Source: Bradyrhizobium sp. WSM471 (GTDB taxonomy: Bacteria > Pseudomonadota > Alphaproteobacteria > Rhizobiales > Xanthobacteraceae). From it: a DNA stretch of 64,000 bases. The DNA lies in contig NZ_CM001442.1 in assembly GCF_000244915.1 (NCBI RefSeq), positions 1,178,001 through 1,242,000 of the forward strand. The letters run 5' to 3'. The notes under the pieces are model-generated. The model did no database searches. It had not been told where the DNA came from and saw only the letters and a program-made list of their open reading frames with translations. The position numbers and the translations under genes are program-made. The first letter of the stretch is position 1; every line of letters begins with the position of its first letter. This document shows, in pieces, positions 15,120 through 24,378 of the stretch.

Positions 15120-18100
15120 ATGAATTGCTTCACGTGTCAGTCTGCGATCGGTCCGGATGATAGCTGGTGCTCCAAATGCGGGGCGGCGGTCCGCCAGCGC
15201 GTCGATCCCGACAGCGAACGAAGGTTTGTGACGATTCTGCGCGCCGACGTCGTCGACTCCACGGGTCTTGTTGCCGAGCTGGAGCCGGAGGCGGCGGTAT
15301 CGCGCCTCGAACCGGCTCTTGCGGCGATGAGAGGCGCGGTGCGCCAGTTCGGCGGCATCGTCAGCAAGGAGTTGGGTGACGGGTTGGCCGCCGTCTTCGG
15401 CGCCCCGATCGCCGACGACAACCACGCCCCCCTGGCCTGCCACGCGGCCATCGAGCTGGTTCGGCGCGTTGGCAGTCTGGGCGATCCAGGACTTCAAGTC
15501 CGGGTCGGCATCCACTCGGGTCATGTGGTGGCCTACATGGTCGCGAGCGAATTTTCCAAGGTCTACGAGATCGGCGGCGCCGCCCAGCACCTGGCGGCGC
15601 GGCTGGAGGCAGCGGCCGAGGCGAACCAGATCTACGTGTCCGAAGCCTGTCAGAAGCTTGCGGACGGACATGTCCGCTTTGATTTTCTTGGCCGCAAGAC
15701 TCTGCGCGGCTTTAACGAAGCTCTGCCGGTCTATCGGATCATTGGAGCAAGCGATCTTTCGAGCTGGCGGGTGCGACGCGCTCGTAGCGTCTCCCGGTTT
15801 GTCGACCGGACGACGGAGCGGGCGCTGCTATGGCGCGCTGCGGAGAAGGTTGTCACCAGCGGGCAGACGGTTCTGCTGATGGGGGATGCGGGCATTGGGA
15901 AGTCGCGGCTTGCGCACGAATTTGCGCAGGACCTCAGGGCTGACGGCTGGCGGTTGCTCGACGTCGAGTGCAGCCCAAATCTTCAGGGCGCGCCATTTAG
16001 CACCCTGAAGCGACTGGTGCTTTCCCTCCTGGAGGCAGTCTCCAAGGACTCAGATCGCCTGGCAGACCCTCGAAAGGAATTGTCGGCGGTCCATCAGTTT
16101 GCAATCGACGCGGTGCTGGATTTGCCTATTTCCGATCCGCGTTGGAGCGAATTGGAGCCCTACGCGCGGGGCCGGGCGATTTCGGAGGCCAGCTGCGCAA
16201 TCCTGGAAGGCGTGGCCCGTCACAGCGGCACCGTTCTTCTCATCGAGGATCTGCACTGGGTTGATCGAGCCAGCGATACAGTTATTGCCGCCATAGCGTC
16301 GCTACAGGTGCCGAATCTGTTTGTTTTCCTCACGAGCAGGCCGAACGGAATGCCGGAATGGATCGCGCGTTGTCATGCAGAAGTGATCGCGATGCGGTCA
16401 TTGGATGATGAATCCGGAATGGCCATGTTGGCCGACATGCTCGGCACGTCCGTGACAAATGCAGGCTTGAAGGACCGGATCATCTCTCACACCGCCAACG
16501 TTCCGCTGTTCATCGAGGAGGTCTGCCGTGGTCTGAAGGATAACGGCACACTTCGCGGCCAGTGGGGTGATCTGGCCTTGGTGCGTCCGATAGAAGAGCT
16601 AGGTATCCCCACAAGTATCCAAGGTGTGATTGCGGCGCGGCTCGATCGGGTGTCGAGGCAGGAGCGCCTGGTTTTGCAGGTCGCTGCAGCATTGGGGCCG
16701 CGATCCAGCGAAGCCGTCGTGCGGAAAGTCTCCGAGTTGCCCGAAGACGCCCTGCGGGACTGCCTTGCAGCGCTCGATCGGGCCGAGCTGCTGGTCAAGA
16801 TCGACAGCGACATCGCGGACTCGCTTGAGTTTCGACACGAGATGGTTCGCCAGGTGACCTACGAGACGATGGTCGAAAAGGTCCGCGAGAGCGTACATGC
16901 GCGGGTTCTCGCGGCATTCGAGAACGACGACATATCGAGAGATGATCCTGACGCCCTCTGCTACCACGCAATGCGTGCCAAGGACTGGCCCAAGGCGTTC
17001 AACTATGGGAGAATCGCCGCACAGAAGTGTCTTTTGCGCTCGGCATATGCAGACGCGGTCGACTACTTCCGGACAGCGATGAGTTCACTCGATAAGACGC
17101 CAATAACCAGTTCGAGGGAGACGAATGCCATTGATCTCCGGATGGAGGCGCGCATGGCGTTCATCTGGTCCGGTCGGGTTGCCGAGTGGATCGATCTGGG
17201 AAAGGAAGCCGACCAACGGGCCAGCGAGATCAATGATGTCGGCAGAAGGGTTGCCGCCAAGACGGTCATGGCGGGTGGGCAGAACTTCTATGGGACACCT
17301 ACGGAGGCCGTTACGCTTGGCGAGGAGGTCGTTGGTCTTGCCGAAGAATCCGGCAATCCCGGTTGGCGCAACCTTGCGCAATACAATCTCGGGCAGGCCT
17401 ATTTTCTTGCCGGGCGCTATCGCGAGGCGGAGCGGACTATCGCACGAGCCCGTGCCCATCTGATGGGCCCGGACGCGAGTGCGCCGTTCGGCACGCCCCC
17501 GAAATACACCCTCCTGCTCTGCTGCATGATGAAAAGCTTCACCCACACCGTGATGGGTGAGTTCGAGGCCGCCGAGCAGCTCCAGCAACAGGCCGCCGCG
17601 ATCGCGGAGGAGACCGGCCGCCCCTACGACCGCGTCGCCGCTGCCTATAGCGGCGGCTGGCTGAAGCTCGGCCGCGGCGAGCCGGCGGCGGCCGCCGCCA
17701 TTCTCGAGGATGGTTTTGTCCTGGCGCAGAAGCACGGCATCCGGCTGTTCGTGCCGGTGCTCGCCTGCCATCTCGGCATGGCCTATCTGGAGCAGGGGCT
17801 GTTCGACCGGGCGCGCGGCATGCTGACGGAGGCGCGTGAGGAGGCCAAGGCGGTCGGCTATACCTCGGCGGTGCTGCGCAGCTCGATCTACCTGGCGCTC
17901 GCCACCCACCGTCTCGGCGACGCCCAGGCCGCGCAGAACATGCTGCGCGAGGCGCGCAACACCGCGCGGCAACAGGGGTTCTCCGGGCTGGAGGCGGAGG
18001 CCCTGTTTGGCGAGGCCGTGGTGACGCCGCCGTCGGATGCGCAGGCCAAGGCGGCCATCCTCGCCGCCCTGCGCGCGACCATCGCGATCGCCGCCGAGAG

Positions 18101-18170
18101 CGGCGCGCTGCCGCTGCGGCACAAGGCCGAGGCGATGCTCAACGAGATGCAGGCGACGGTGACGAGCTAA
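15120..18170 (+). CDS. Zinc ribbon / class III cyclase / NTPase / TPR signalling protein
   Basis: 1016 residues. In order: a zinc ribbon with C3, C6, C17 and C20; a class III nucleotidyl cyclase domain (about 35-205) with both metal aspartates (RADVVDST and KELGDGLAAVF); a STAND/AAA-type NTPase with Walker A MGDAGIGKSRL (about 255) and Walker B LLIEDLHWVD (about 373); and a long helical TPR region from about 640 to the end. In the family these are cytosolic multidomain regulators making cAMP or acting as sensors. The segment that normally holds the purine-specifying and Asn residues reads GGAAQHLAARLE, so activity is uncertain. A single gene; the start is the only one preserving the zinc ribbon. 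Confidence 0.87.
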   Translation: MNCFTCQSAIGPDDSWCSKCGAAVRQRVDPDSERRFVTILRADVVDSTGLVAELEPEAAVSRLEPALAAMRGAVRQFGGIVSKELGDGLAAVFGAPIADDNHAPLACHAAIELVRRVGSLGDPGLQVRVGIHSGHVVAYMVASEFSKVYEIGGAAQHLAARLEAAAEANQIYVSEACQKLADGHVRFDFLGRKTLRGFNEALPVYRIIGASDLSSWRVRRARSVSRFVDRTTERALLWRAAEKVVTSGQTVLLMGDAGIGKSRLAHEFAQDLRADGWRLLDVECSPNLQGAPFSTLKRLVLSLLEAVSKDSDRLADPRKELSAVHQFAIDAVLDLPISDPRWSELEPYARGRAISEASCAILEGVARHSGTVLLIEDLHWVDRASDTVIAAIASLQVPNLFVFLTSRPNGMPEWIARCHAEVIAMRSLDDESGMAMLADMLGTSVTNAGLKDRIISHTANVPLFIEEVCRGLKDNGTLRGQWGDLALVRPIEELGIPTSIQGVIAARLDRVSRQERLVLQVAAALGPRSSEAVVRKVSELPEDALRDCLAALDRAELLVKIDSDIADSLEFRHEMVRQVTYETMVEKVRESVHARVLAAFENDDISRDDPDALCYHAMRAKDWPKAFNYGRIAAQKCLLRSAYADAVDYFRTAMSSLDKTPITSSRETNAIDLRMEARMAFIWSGRVAEWIDLGKEADQRASEINDVGRRVAAKTVMAGGQNFYGTPTEAVTLGEEVVGLAEESGNPGWRNLAQYNLGQAYFLAGRYREAERTIARARAHLMGPDASAPFGTPPKYTLLLCCMMKSFTHTVMGEFEAAEQLQQQAAAIAEETGRPYDRVAAAYSGGWLKLGRGEPAAAAAILEDGFVLAQKHGIRLFVPVLACHLGMAYLEQGLFDRARGMLTEAREEAKAVGYTSAVLRSSIYLALATHRLGDAQAAQNMLREARNTARQQGFSGLEAEALFGEAVVTPPSDAQAKAAILAALRATIAIAAESGALPLRHKAEAMLNEMQATVTS

Positions 18171-18486
18171 GCTGACGGCGGCGGCGGCCGGGCCGCCGTC
18201 GCGGCCGAAATCTGCCCGACGCGTCAAATAAATTCAGCAGGCGCCGCAAGGAGTTAGCTACTGTGCATGGGGTTGTTTTTGCCCTTTTATCTTGAAGGGC
18301 CCTTCATGGTGCAGCGCGGAGGACGGCACGCTTGTGCGGCGCTCCGATGACTATGCCCTTGCACGCGCAGCAAGGTCGGCTACCGTCAGCCCTGGCCACA
18401 CGGCCAGGCGACTTTTGATTTCAATTTTTTAGCATCCGATTTTTCGGCGCCGCGACGGCGCGACGCCCACCGAACGAGGCGGGGCC
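18171..18486. other. Intergenic region with hairpins and a terminator-like element
   Basis: 316 bp between the cyclase gene and opgC. It holds a GC-rich hairpin just after the stop (GGCGGCGGCCGGGCCGCCGTC), a self-complementary GAAGGGCCCTTC at 18294-18305, and a terminator-like hairpin with T-rich tail at 18391-18430. No open frame is convincing. It could hold a small RNA or a long opgC leader. Confidence 0.55.
18391..18430 (+). terminator. Terminator-like hairpin upstream of opgC
   Basis: CCTGGCC-ACAC-GGCCAGG (7-bp perfect stem) followed by CGACTTTTGATTTCAATTTTTT. It lies 220 bp after the cyclase stop and only 57 bp before the opgC start, an odd place for a simple gene-end terminator; it may end a small RNA or act as an attenuator. 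Confidence 0.6.
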
Positions 18487-19704
18487 ATGATCATACGGGA
18501 CCAGTCGGCGCTGCTCGCTCCGGTCGAGCGCGACCTGCGGCTCGATCTCTTCCGCGGCATCGGTCTGTGGATGATCTTCCTCGACCACATCCCGCACGAC
18601 GTCGTGGCCTGGCTGACCTTGCGCAATTACGGCTTCAGCGACGCCGCCGAATTCTTCGTCTTCATCTCCGGTTATCTGGTCGGCTGGATCTACGGGCCGA
18701 TCGTCGCGGGCGGCTGGTTTGTCGCCGCGCTGAAGCGGCTGTGGCGGCGCGCGGCCGAGATGTATGTCGCCCACATCATGCTGTTCCTGCTGTTCACGGC
18801 GCAGATCGCCCGCACCGTGCGCCGCTTCGACAATCCCATGTACGAGCACGAGTTCAACGTTCACAATTTCCTCGAGCATCCGGACGTTCTGATCGGGCAG
18901 GCGCTCTCACTGCGCTACAAGCCGGTCAATCTCGACGTGCTGCCGCTTTACATCACGCTGGTGTTCGCTGCGCCCTTCATCGTGTGGTGCCTGGTGCGCC
19001 GGCCGAACCTGACGCTCGCCGCGTCCGTGGTGCTCTACGTGCTGTCGCGCTGGTTCAACTGGAACATCGCCTCCTATCCGCCCGGCACGACCTGGTACTT
19101 CAACCCGTTCTGCTGGCAGTTGATGTTCGTGTTCGCGGCCTGGTGCGGCATCGGCCAGATCGAGAAGATCGCGAGATGGGTGTGGTCGAAGGCGGCGCTG
19201 ACGCTGGCCGCGGCCTGGCTCGCCTTCGCGCTGCTGATCGTGATGACCTGGCACGTCCCCGCGCTCGAAGCCCTGATCCCGAAATGGATGATCAAGGCGA
19301 TCTACCCGATCGACAAGACCGACCTCGACATGCTGCGCTTCACGCATTTTCTGGCGCTGGCGATCTGGGTGACGCATCTCATCTCGCGCAAATGGCGGAC
19401 CCTGCACGGGGCTTGGCTGCGCCCCGTGATCCTCTGCGGTCAGCATTCGCTGCCGATCTTCTGCCTCGGCGTCTTCCTGTCGTTCTCGGCGCACTGGATC
19501 CTGACGCAATACACCAGGGGCGTCTGGGAGCAGCTCGCGGTCTCCGCCGTCGGCATCGTCATCATGATCGCAGCCGCCTGGCTGCTCGACCGGGCCGAAC
19601 GGGTGCCGAACCTGTTCGTGAAGGTGACGGAGGTCGAGGAGGCCGACACCGCCCTGGAAAGCGCGCCTGCGGACAGGTCTGCCGTGGCGCCCGCGGGTCA
19701 TTGA
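18487..19704 (+). CDS. opgC: OpgC family acyltransferase-like membrane protein
   Basis: 405 residues with about ten membrane helices. The N-terminal RDLRLDLFRGIGLWMIFLDH and FFVFISGYLVGWIYG segments are typical of OpgC, the inner-membrane protein that succinylates periplasmic glucans in Proteobacteria and belongs to the wider acyltransferase-3-like fold. The C-terminal tail after the last helix is charged and probably cytosolic. The start has GAGGCGGGG upstream. No glucan synthesis genes are adjacent, so the exact acceptor is inferred from the family only. Confidence 0.85.
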   Translation: MIIRDQSALLAPVERDLRLDLFRGIGLWMIFLDHIPHDVVAWLTLRNYGFSDAAEFFVFISGYLVGWIYGPIVAGGWFVAALKRLWRRAAEMYVAHIMLFLLFTAQIARTVRRFDNPMYEHEFNVHNFLEHPDVLIGQALSLRYKPVNLDVLPLYITLVFAAPFIVWCLVRRPNLTLAASVVLYVLSRWFNWNIASYPPGTTWYFNPFCWQLMFVFAAWCGIGQIEKIARWVWSKAALTLAAAWLAFALLIVMTWHVPALEALIPKWMIKAIYPIDKTDLDMLRFTHFLALAIWVTHLISRKWRTLHGAWLRPVILCGQHSLPIFCLGVFLSFSAHWILTQYTRGVWEQLAVSAVGIVIMIAAAWLLDRAERVPNLFVKVTEVEEADTALESAPADRSAVAPAGH

Positions 19705-19749
19705 GTATCGCCGGCCCGCATTTCGTCGAGAGGTCCAACGGAGAGGTTT

Positions 19750-20238
19750 ATGTCCAGACTTGTGTTGACGATCGCCGGCACCCTCCTGCTCCTGATCTCG
19801 GGTGCATCGGCGCAAGCACCCTCGCCGGAGGCGATGAGCGCGGCGCGCAAGCTCGTGGTCACCTTGAAGATCGGGGAGCAGTATCGCGCGCTGCTGCCGC
19901 AACTCCTGCTCAAGCTGAGGCCCGTGGTCGCGCAGGACAGGCCGGAGATCGAGCGCGACTATGACGCTGTGACGGCACCCGGCTCCGAGATCTACACCCC
20001 GGCCCTCACCTCGATGGTCGACCAGGTCGCCGCCCTCTATGCCCAGAGCTTCAGCGTCGACGAGCTGCGCCAGATCGAGGCCTTCTATGCCCAGCCGGCC
20101 GGGAAGAAGCTTCTGGAGAAGTCGGATGCGCTGGCACAGGCAAGCGCGCAGATCGCCCAGGACGTCAGCCAGAAGACGGCGGACGAGCTGAAGCTGCGCC
20201 TCATCGAGGCGCTGCGCAAAAAAGGGCACAAGCTCTGA
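19750..20238 (+). CDS. DUF2059 domain-containing exported protein
   Basis: 162 residues. A signal peptide (MSRLVLTIAGTLLLLISGASA, cleavage probably after ASA-QA) precedes a mostly helical domain with the DUF2059 core SVDELRQIEAFYAQPAGKKL. Family members are periplasmic proteins of unknown function. The start has GGAGAGG six bases upstream. It follows opgC by 45 bp on the same strand and may share its transcript. Nothing in the sequence suggests an enzyme active site. Confidence 0.87.
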   Translation: MSRLVLTIAGTLLLLISGASAQAPSPEAMSAARKLVVTLKIGEQYRALLPQLLLKLRPVVAQDRPEIERDYDAVTAPGSEIYTPALTSMVDQVAALYAQSFSVDELRQIEAFYAQPAGKKLLEKSDALAQASAQIAQDVSQKTADELKLRLIEALRKKGHKL

Positions 20239-20392
20239 GCTCAACTCTTGCGTAACGGCGCCGCGCTCGCTGATTTGACGCGGCCGTTCGCGCCGACTAC
20301 GCTTTTGCAAAGACAAGAAACGCGTGAATGCCGTGGGCTGACCTGTGCTCGGGGCGGCGCTCGCGCCAAGAGAAAAATTCAGGGGAACGGAA

Positions 20393-22006
20393 ATGACCGG
20401 CGACATCGCAGCCACCATCTCGAAGGCCCGCGAGCATTCCATCGGCGACCTCCTGCGCCGCGCAGGCAGCCGCGATCCGGGCAAGCTCGCGGTGAGCTGC
20501 GGCAATGTCAGCTGGACCTTTGCCGAGATGGACGCAATCTGCAATCGGCTCGGCCGCGGCCTGCTTGGCCTCGGCGTGAAAAAGGGTGACCGCCTCGCCG
20601 TGCTCTCGCGTAATTCGCACACCTTTGCGGCACTCCGGTTCGCGTTGGCCCGGATCGGCGCGGTGCTGGTGCCGATCAACTTCATGCTCAATCCGGACGA
20701 GATCAATTTCATCCTGAAAAGCTCCGGCGCAAAGCTGCTCGCGGCCGGCCCTGATTTCGTCGAGCCCGCGCGCGCGGCCAGCGCCAGGGATTGCGCGGTC
20801 GAGAAGATGATCTGGCTGCCGGGTGAGGATCCCGCCGCGGCGCCCGCGGGCCTCACCACCTTCGACGATCTCCTCGACGCCAACGACTCGTACCTCGATG
20901 CGTCCGTCGACAGCCGCGATCTAGCGCAGATCGTCTACACCAGCGGCACGGAGTCGCTGCCCAAAGGCGCGATGCTGACCCATGAAGCGGTGATGTGGCA
21001 GTATGTCAGCTGCATCATCGACGGAGGCATGAGCGTGGACGACAAATTCCTGCACGCGCTTCCGTTCTATCATTGTGCGCAGCTCGACGTGTTCCTGGGG
21101 CCGCAAATCTATCTCGGCGCCTCCGGCGTGATCACGGGCAAGCCGGCGGCCGAAAACATTCTGTCATTGATCCAGACGCACGAGATCACGTCGTTCTTCG
21201 CGCCGCCGACAATCTGGATCGCGATGCTGCGCTCGCCCAATTTCGACAAGACGGACTTGTCGACCTTGCAGAAGGGCTATTACGGCGCCTCGATCATGCC
21301 GGTGGAGGTGCTGCTCGAGCTTCAGCGCCGCCTGCCCAGCGTGAAATTCTGGAATTTCTACGGCCAGACCGAGATCGCGCCGCTCGCGACCGTGCTGGGT
21401 CCTGCGGACCAGCTGCGCAAGGCCGGTTCGGCGGGCAAGCCCGTGCTCAATGTCGAGACCCGCGTGGTCAACAGCTCGATGGAGGATGTGAAGGTGGGCG
21501 AAGTGGGCGAGATCGTGCACCGCTCGCCGCATCTGCTCTCCGGCTATTACAACGATCCGGTCAAGACGGCGGCGGCGTTCTCCGGCGGCTGGTTTCATTC
21601 CGGCGATCTCGCCACCGTCGATGACGAGGGCCACATCACCGTGGTCGATCGCGTCAAGGACATGATCAAGACCGGTGGCGAAAACGTCGCCAGCCGCGAG
21701 GTCGAGGAGATGGTCTACCGCATCCCCGCCGTGTCCGAGGTTGCGGTGGTAGGCCTGCCCGATCCGCGCTGGATCGAGGCGGTGACTGCGATTGTCGTGG
21801 TCAAGAGCGGCGAGAAGCTCGACGAGGAGTCCGTCATCAAGCATTGCGCCGGCCAGATGGCGCATTTCAAGGTGCCCAAGCGCGTCATCTTCGTCGATGC
21901 CCTGCCCAAGAACCCGAGCGGCAAGCTGCTCAAGCGCGAGCTGCGCCAGCGCTTCGTCGGCGGCGAAACGCTCGACAAGGCGATCCAGAAGAATTTTGGG
22001 ACCTGA
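20393..22006 (+). CDS. Acyl-CoA synthetase (AMP-dependent, fatty acid/aromatic acid-CoA ligase)
   Basis: 537 residues. ANL-superfamily signatures: phosphate loop IVYTSGTESLPKGAMLTHE (the usual TSGTTGxPKG is slightly changed), FYGQTEIAPL, HSGDLATVDDEGHITVVDRVKDMIKTGGENV and the C-terminal lysine region KNPSGKLLKREL. It activates a carboxylic acid with ATP to the acyl-adenylate and then the CoA thioester. The acid is not deducible, though medium/long-chain fatty acids are most common for this subgroup. The ATG at 20393 has GGGGAACGG; a frame to 20345 exists without a site. Sixteen bases separate it from the alcohol dehydrogenase gene, so they form an operon. Confidence 0.88.
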   Translation: MTGDIAATISKAREHSIGDLLRRAGSRDPGKLAVSCGNVSWTFAEMDAICNRLGRGLLGLGVKKGDRLAVLSRNSHTFAALRFALARIGAVLVPINFMLNPDEINFILKSSGAKLLAAGPDFVEPARAASARDCAVEKMIWLPGEDPAAAPAGLTTFDDLLDANDSYLDASVDSRDLAQIVYTSGTESLPKGAMLTHEAVMWQYVSCIIDGGMSVDDKFLHALPFYHCAQLDVFLGPQIYLGASGVITGKPAAENILSLIQTHEITSFFAPPTIWIAMLRSPNFDKTDLSTLQKGYYGASIMPVEVLLELQRRLPSVKFWNFYGQTEIAPLATVLGPADQLRKAGSAGKPVLNVETRVVNSSMEDVKVGEVGEIVHRSPHLLSGYYNDPVKTAAAFSGGWFHSGDLATVDDEGHITVVDRVKDMIKTGGENVASREVEEMVYRIPAVSEVAVVGLPDPRWIEAVTAIVVVKSGEKLDEESVIKHCAGQMAHFKVPKRVIFVDALPKNPSGKLLKRELRQRFVGGETLDKAIQKNFGT

Positions 22007-22022
22007 AGCGGAGCGCCCGACC

Positions 22023-23030
22023 ATGAAAGTCTGGCAAATCGCGCGGGACTGGTCGATCGAGGGAATGGAGCTCGCCGATCTACCCGAGCCCAAGCCCGGT
22101 CCGGGGCAGGTCGCGGTGCGCATGCGGGCGGCGTCGCTGAATTATCGCGATCTGCTCACGGTGCAGGGCAAGGGTGGCGTCACCAGATTGCCGTTGATCC
22201 CGTTCTCCGATGGCGCCGGCGAGGTGATCGCCGCCGGCGACGGCGTTTCCCGCGTAGCAGTCGGGGACCGCGTCTGCCCGATGTTCTTCCAATCGTGGAT
22301 CGACGGAGCGGTTTCAACCGCGAGCCGGCGCTACGCGCTCGGTGGCACACGTCCGGGTGTGTTGCAGGAAGTCTTGTTGCTGGACGCGGAGGGTGTCAGC
22401 CGCATTCCGTCGCATCTCTCTTTCCAGGAAGCGGCGACGCTGCCTTGCGCCGGGCTAACCGCCTGGCGCGCGCTGTTCGAGGAGGCCAAGGTGAAGCCCG
22501 GCGACACCGTTCTGGTGCAGGGTACCGGCGGTGTGTCGATCTTCGCATTGCAATTTGCCAAACTTGCAGGCGGGAGCGTGATCGTAACGTCATCGAGTGA
22601 CGAGAAGCTCGAACGCGCTCGTGCGCTCGGCGCCGATCACACGATCAACTATCGCTCGGTTCCTGAGTGGGGCAAGGCCGCGGCAGAGTGGACCGGCGGC
22701 GGCGTCGACCACGTCGTCGAGGTCGGCGGCAAGGATACGTTCTCGCAGTCACTCGAGGCGGCGCGGATCGGCGGTACCATTCTGGTGATTGGCGTGCTCT
22801 CCGGCTTCTCGCAGCAGATCGCGATTCCAAGCCTGTTCTCCAAGAATTTGCACGTCGTCGGCCTCTCTGTCGGCAGCCGCCGTATGTTCGAGGGTATGAC
22901 GGCAGCGATCAGCCGCAATGGCATGAAGCCGGTGATCGACCGCAGTTTTGCCTTCGATGCCGTGCCCGACGCGTTGCGGTTGATGCAGCAAGGCGGCCAT
23001 TTCGGCAAGATCGTGGTGGAGTTTAGTTGA
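22023..23030 (+). CDS. NAD(P)-dependent alcohol dehydrogenase (MDR family)
   Basis: 335 residues. GroES-like N-terminal domain (RAASLNYRDLLTVQGKGG, PFSDGAGEV) and Rossmann domain with VLVQGTGGVSIFALQFAKLAG. The structural-zinc cysteines are missing and few catalytic zinc ligands are evident, so it belongs with zinc-independent or single-zinc MDR proteins such as the YhdH/quinone oxidoreductase neighbourhood. The overlapping upstream frame within the ligase gene is not used. It is coupled to the acyl-CoA ligase, suggesting a shared lipid or aromatic pathway. Confidence 0.87.
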   Translation: MKVWQIARDWSIEGMELADLPEPKPGPGQVAVRMRAASLNYRDLLTVQGKGGVTRLPLIPFSDGAGEVIAAGDGVSRVAVGDRVCPMFFQSWIDGAVSTASRRYALGGTRPGVLQEVLLLDAEGVSRIPSHLSFQEAATLPCAGLTAWRALFEEAKVKPGDTVLVQGTGGVSIFALQFAKLAGGSVIVTSSSDEKLERARALGADHTINYRSVPEWGKAAAEWTGGGVDHVVEVGGKDTFSQSLEAARIGGTILVIGVLSGFSQQIAIPSLFSKNLHVVGLSVGSRRMFEGMTAAISRNGMKPVIDRSFAFDAVPDALRLMQQGGHFGKIVVEFS

Positions 23031-23073
23031 GCGGAATTCGGCGAGAGCTGTAGCGCGCAACTCGCCCCTACAT

Positions 23074-23160
23074 CGTCATTGCGAGCGCAGCGAAGCAATC
23101 CAGGATCTTTCCGCAGAGACAGCCTGGATTGCTTCGTCGCTTCGCTCCTCGCAATGACGG
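23074..23160. repeat. Extragenic palindromic repeat (CGTCATTGCGAG ... CTCGCAATGACG type)
   Basis: Long inverted repeat: CGTCATTGCGAGCGCAGCGA then GCAATCCAGGAT, mirrored by CCTGGATTGCTTCGTCGC and TTCGCTCCTCGCAATGACGG. It lies between convergent genes (alcohol dehydrogenase and MFS), where it could also end transcripts. A second copy at 48648 carries an extra palindrome. Confidence 0.85.
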
Positions 23161-23175
23161 CTGAGAAGGCTGGCC

Positions 23176-24378
23176 TCAATACTTCTTTACAGCCGCGCCG
23201 AACGCGAACCACAGCGCCATGGACGCGAGGCCAAAACCGCCGAGTAGCAGGAAAGTCGGGCCGTAGCCGATCCATTGCGCGATCCAGCCGCCAAGCGCGG
23301 GACTGAGGCTCGCGCCGACGCCCTGCACGGTGATCACGGCACCCTGGCCGAGATTGATGCGGCCGGTGCCGTTGAGCGAGCGCGCGACCATGCCGGGGAC
23401 GGCAACCGTCTGGAGTCCCGTGCCGATGCCGTCGAGCACCTGCATCGGCACAACGCCCCACCATCCCGTGACGAAGAAGGCGAGCACGCCACGGATGGGC
23501 AGGAACATGAAGGAGACGAGGATGACAGGCCAGTAGTTGCGCTTGCTCGCCGCCTTCATTGCGATCAGCGACGTGATGATCATCACGCCTTGCGCGATCA
23601 CCACGGTGGTCGCGACGAAGCTCGGGCCGTTGGCCTGGCCTTCGGCGACCGCCGCCAGGCCATAGAGTGGAACGATGGCGGCATTGCCGAGATGGAATAG
23701 TGCGAGCGCCAGTGCCAGCACCAGCAGCGCGCGGTGCTTGAGCAGCATCGTGAACGCGTCCGGCGCGCTGTCGGGATCGTCCTCCTTGCTGCCGCGCGCG
23801 GCGCGGTCGTCGATCGCCTTAGCCGGGATCATCATCACGCAGGCGATCGCGATGGCGCCGAACACCGCCGCCAGCACGAACACGGCGACATAGCCGAACT
23901 TGTAACCGAGATAGCCCGACAGCGCGGCGCCGACCATGTTGCCGGCGTGGTTGAACGCCTGGTTGCGGCCGTTGAGCGCGTTGAAGCCCTTCTGCTTGGC
24001 GATGCCGAGCGTGATGCCTGTAACCGCCGGCACGATCGCGGCGCTCGCCAGGGATTGTGCGACCTGCGAGAACGTCACCGCCCAGAAATTCTGCGAGATC
24101 AGGATGATCGCGGATGCGAGCACCACGCAAATGCCGGGAATGACGACCCACATGCGCTTGTTGCGGCTGGCGTCAATGAAGCCACCGATCGGCGTCGTGA
24201 TCAGCATGCCCGCGACATTGCCGATCGTCATCGCGGTACCGATCAACCCGCTCGCCCAGCCGCGCTCCTGGAGAAATACGCCGACGAAGGGGCCGATGCC
24301 CGACTGCATGTCGGCCATGAAGAAGTTGAGAGCGAACAGGGGCCAGATACGAGACGAGGAGGGGGACCGCGATGTCAT
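23176..24378 (-). CDS. MFS transporter
   Basis: 400 residues with twelve predicted membrane helices in two six-helix halves split by a charged loop (DDRAARGSKEDDPDSAPD). The conserved loop between helices 2 and 3 reads TTPIGGFIDASRNKRMW, the MFS G-x-x-x-D-R-x-x-R-R-type motif. Substrate unknown; the sequence resembles the drug/solute efflux side of the superfamily. The frame starts with a TTG at 24387, but the ATG at 24378 is preferred. It diverges from the MBL gene at 24570. Confidence 0.85.
   Translation of the reverse strand: MTSRSPSSSRIWPLFALNFFMADMQSGIGPFVGVFLQERGWASGLIGTAMTIGNVAGMLITTPIGGFIDASRNKRMWVVIPGICVVLASAIILISQNFWAVTFSQVAQSLASAAIVPAVTGITLGIAKQKGFNALNGRNQAFNHAGNMVGAALSGYLGYKFGYVAVFVLAAVFGAIAIACVMMIPAKAIDDRAARGSKEDDPDSAPDAFTMLLKHRALLVLALALALFHLGNAAIVPLYGLAAVAEGQANGPSFVATTVVIAQGVMIITSLIAMKAASKRNYWPVILVSFMFLPIRGVLAFFVTGWWGVVPMQVLDGIGTGLQTVAVPGMVARSLNGTGRINLGQGAVITVQGVGASLSPALGGWIAQWIGYGPTFLLLGGFGLASMALWFAFGAAVKKY

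Noticed and set aside
16050..18170. The 15120 gene as a LuxR/MalT-type regulator
   Set aside because: No C-terminal LuxR HTH is visible after the TPR region; the N-terminal cyclase and zinc ribbon define a different family.
18907..20883. A 658-codon open frame on the minus strand across opgC, DUF2059 and the start of the acyl-CoA ligase
   Set aside because: It crosses three genes on the other strand, is rich in Arg/Ala/Gly with no recognisable domain, and is the kind of long antisense frame that high GC creates.
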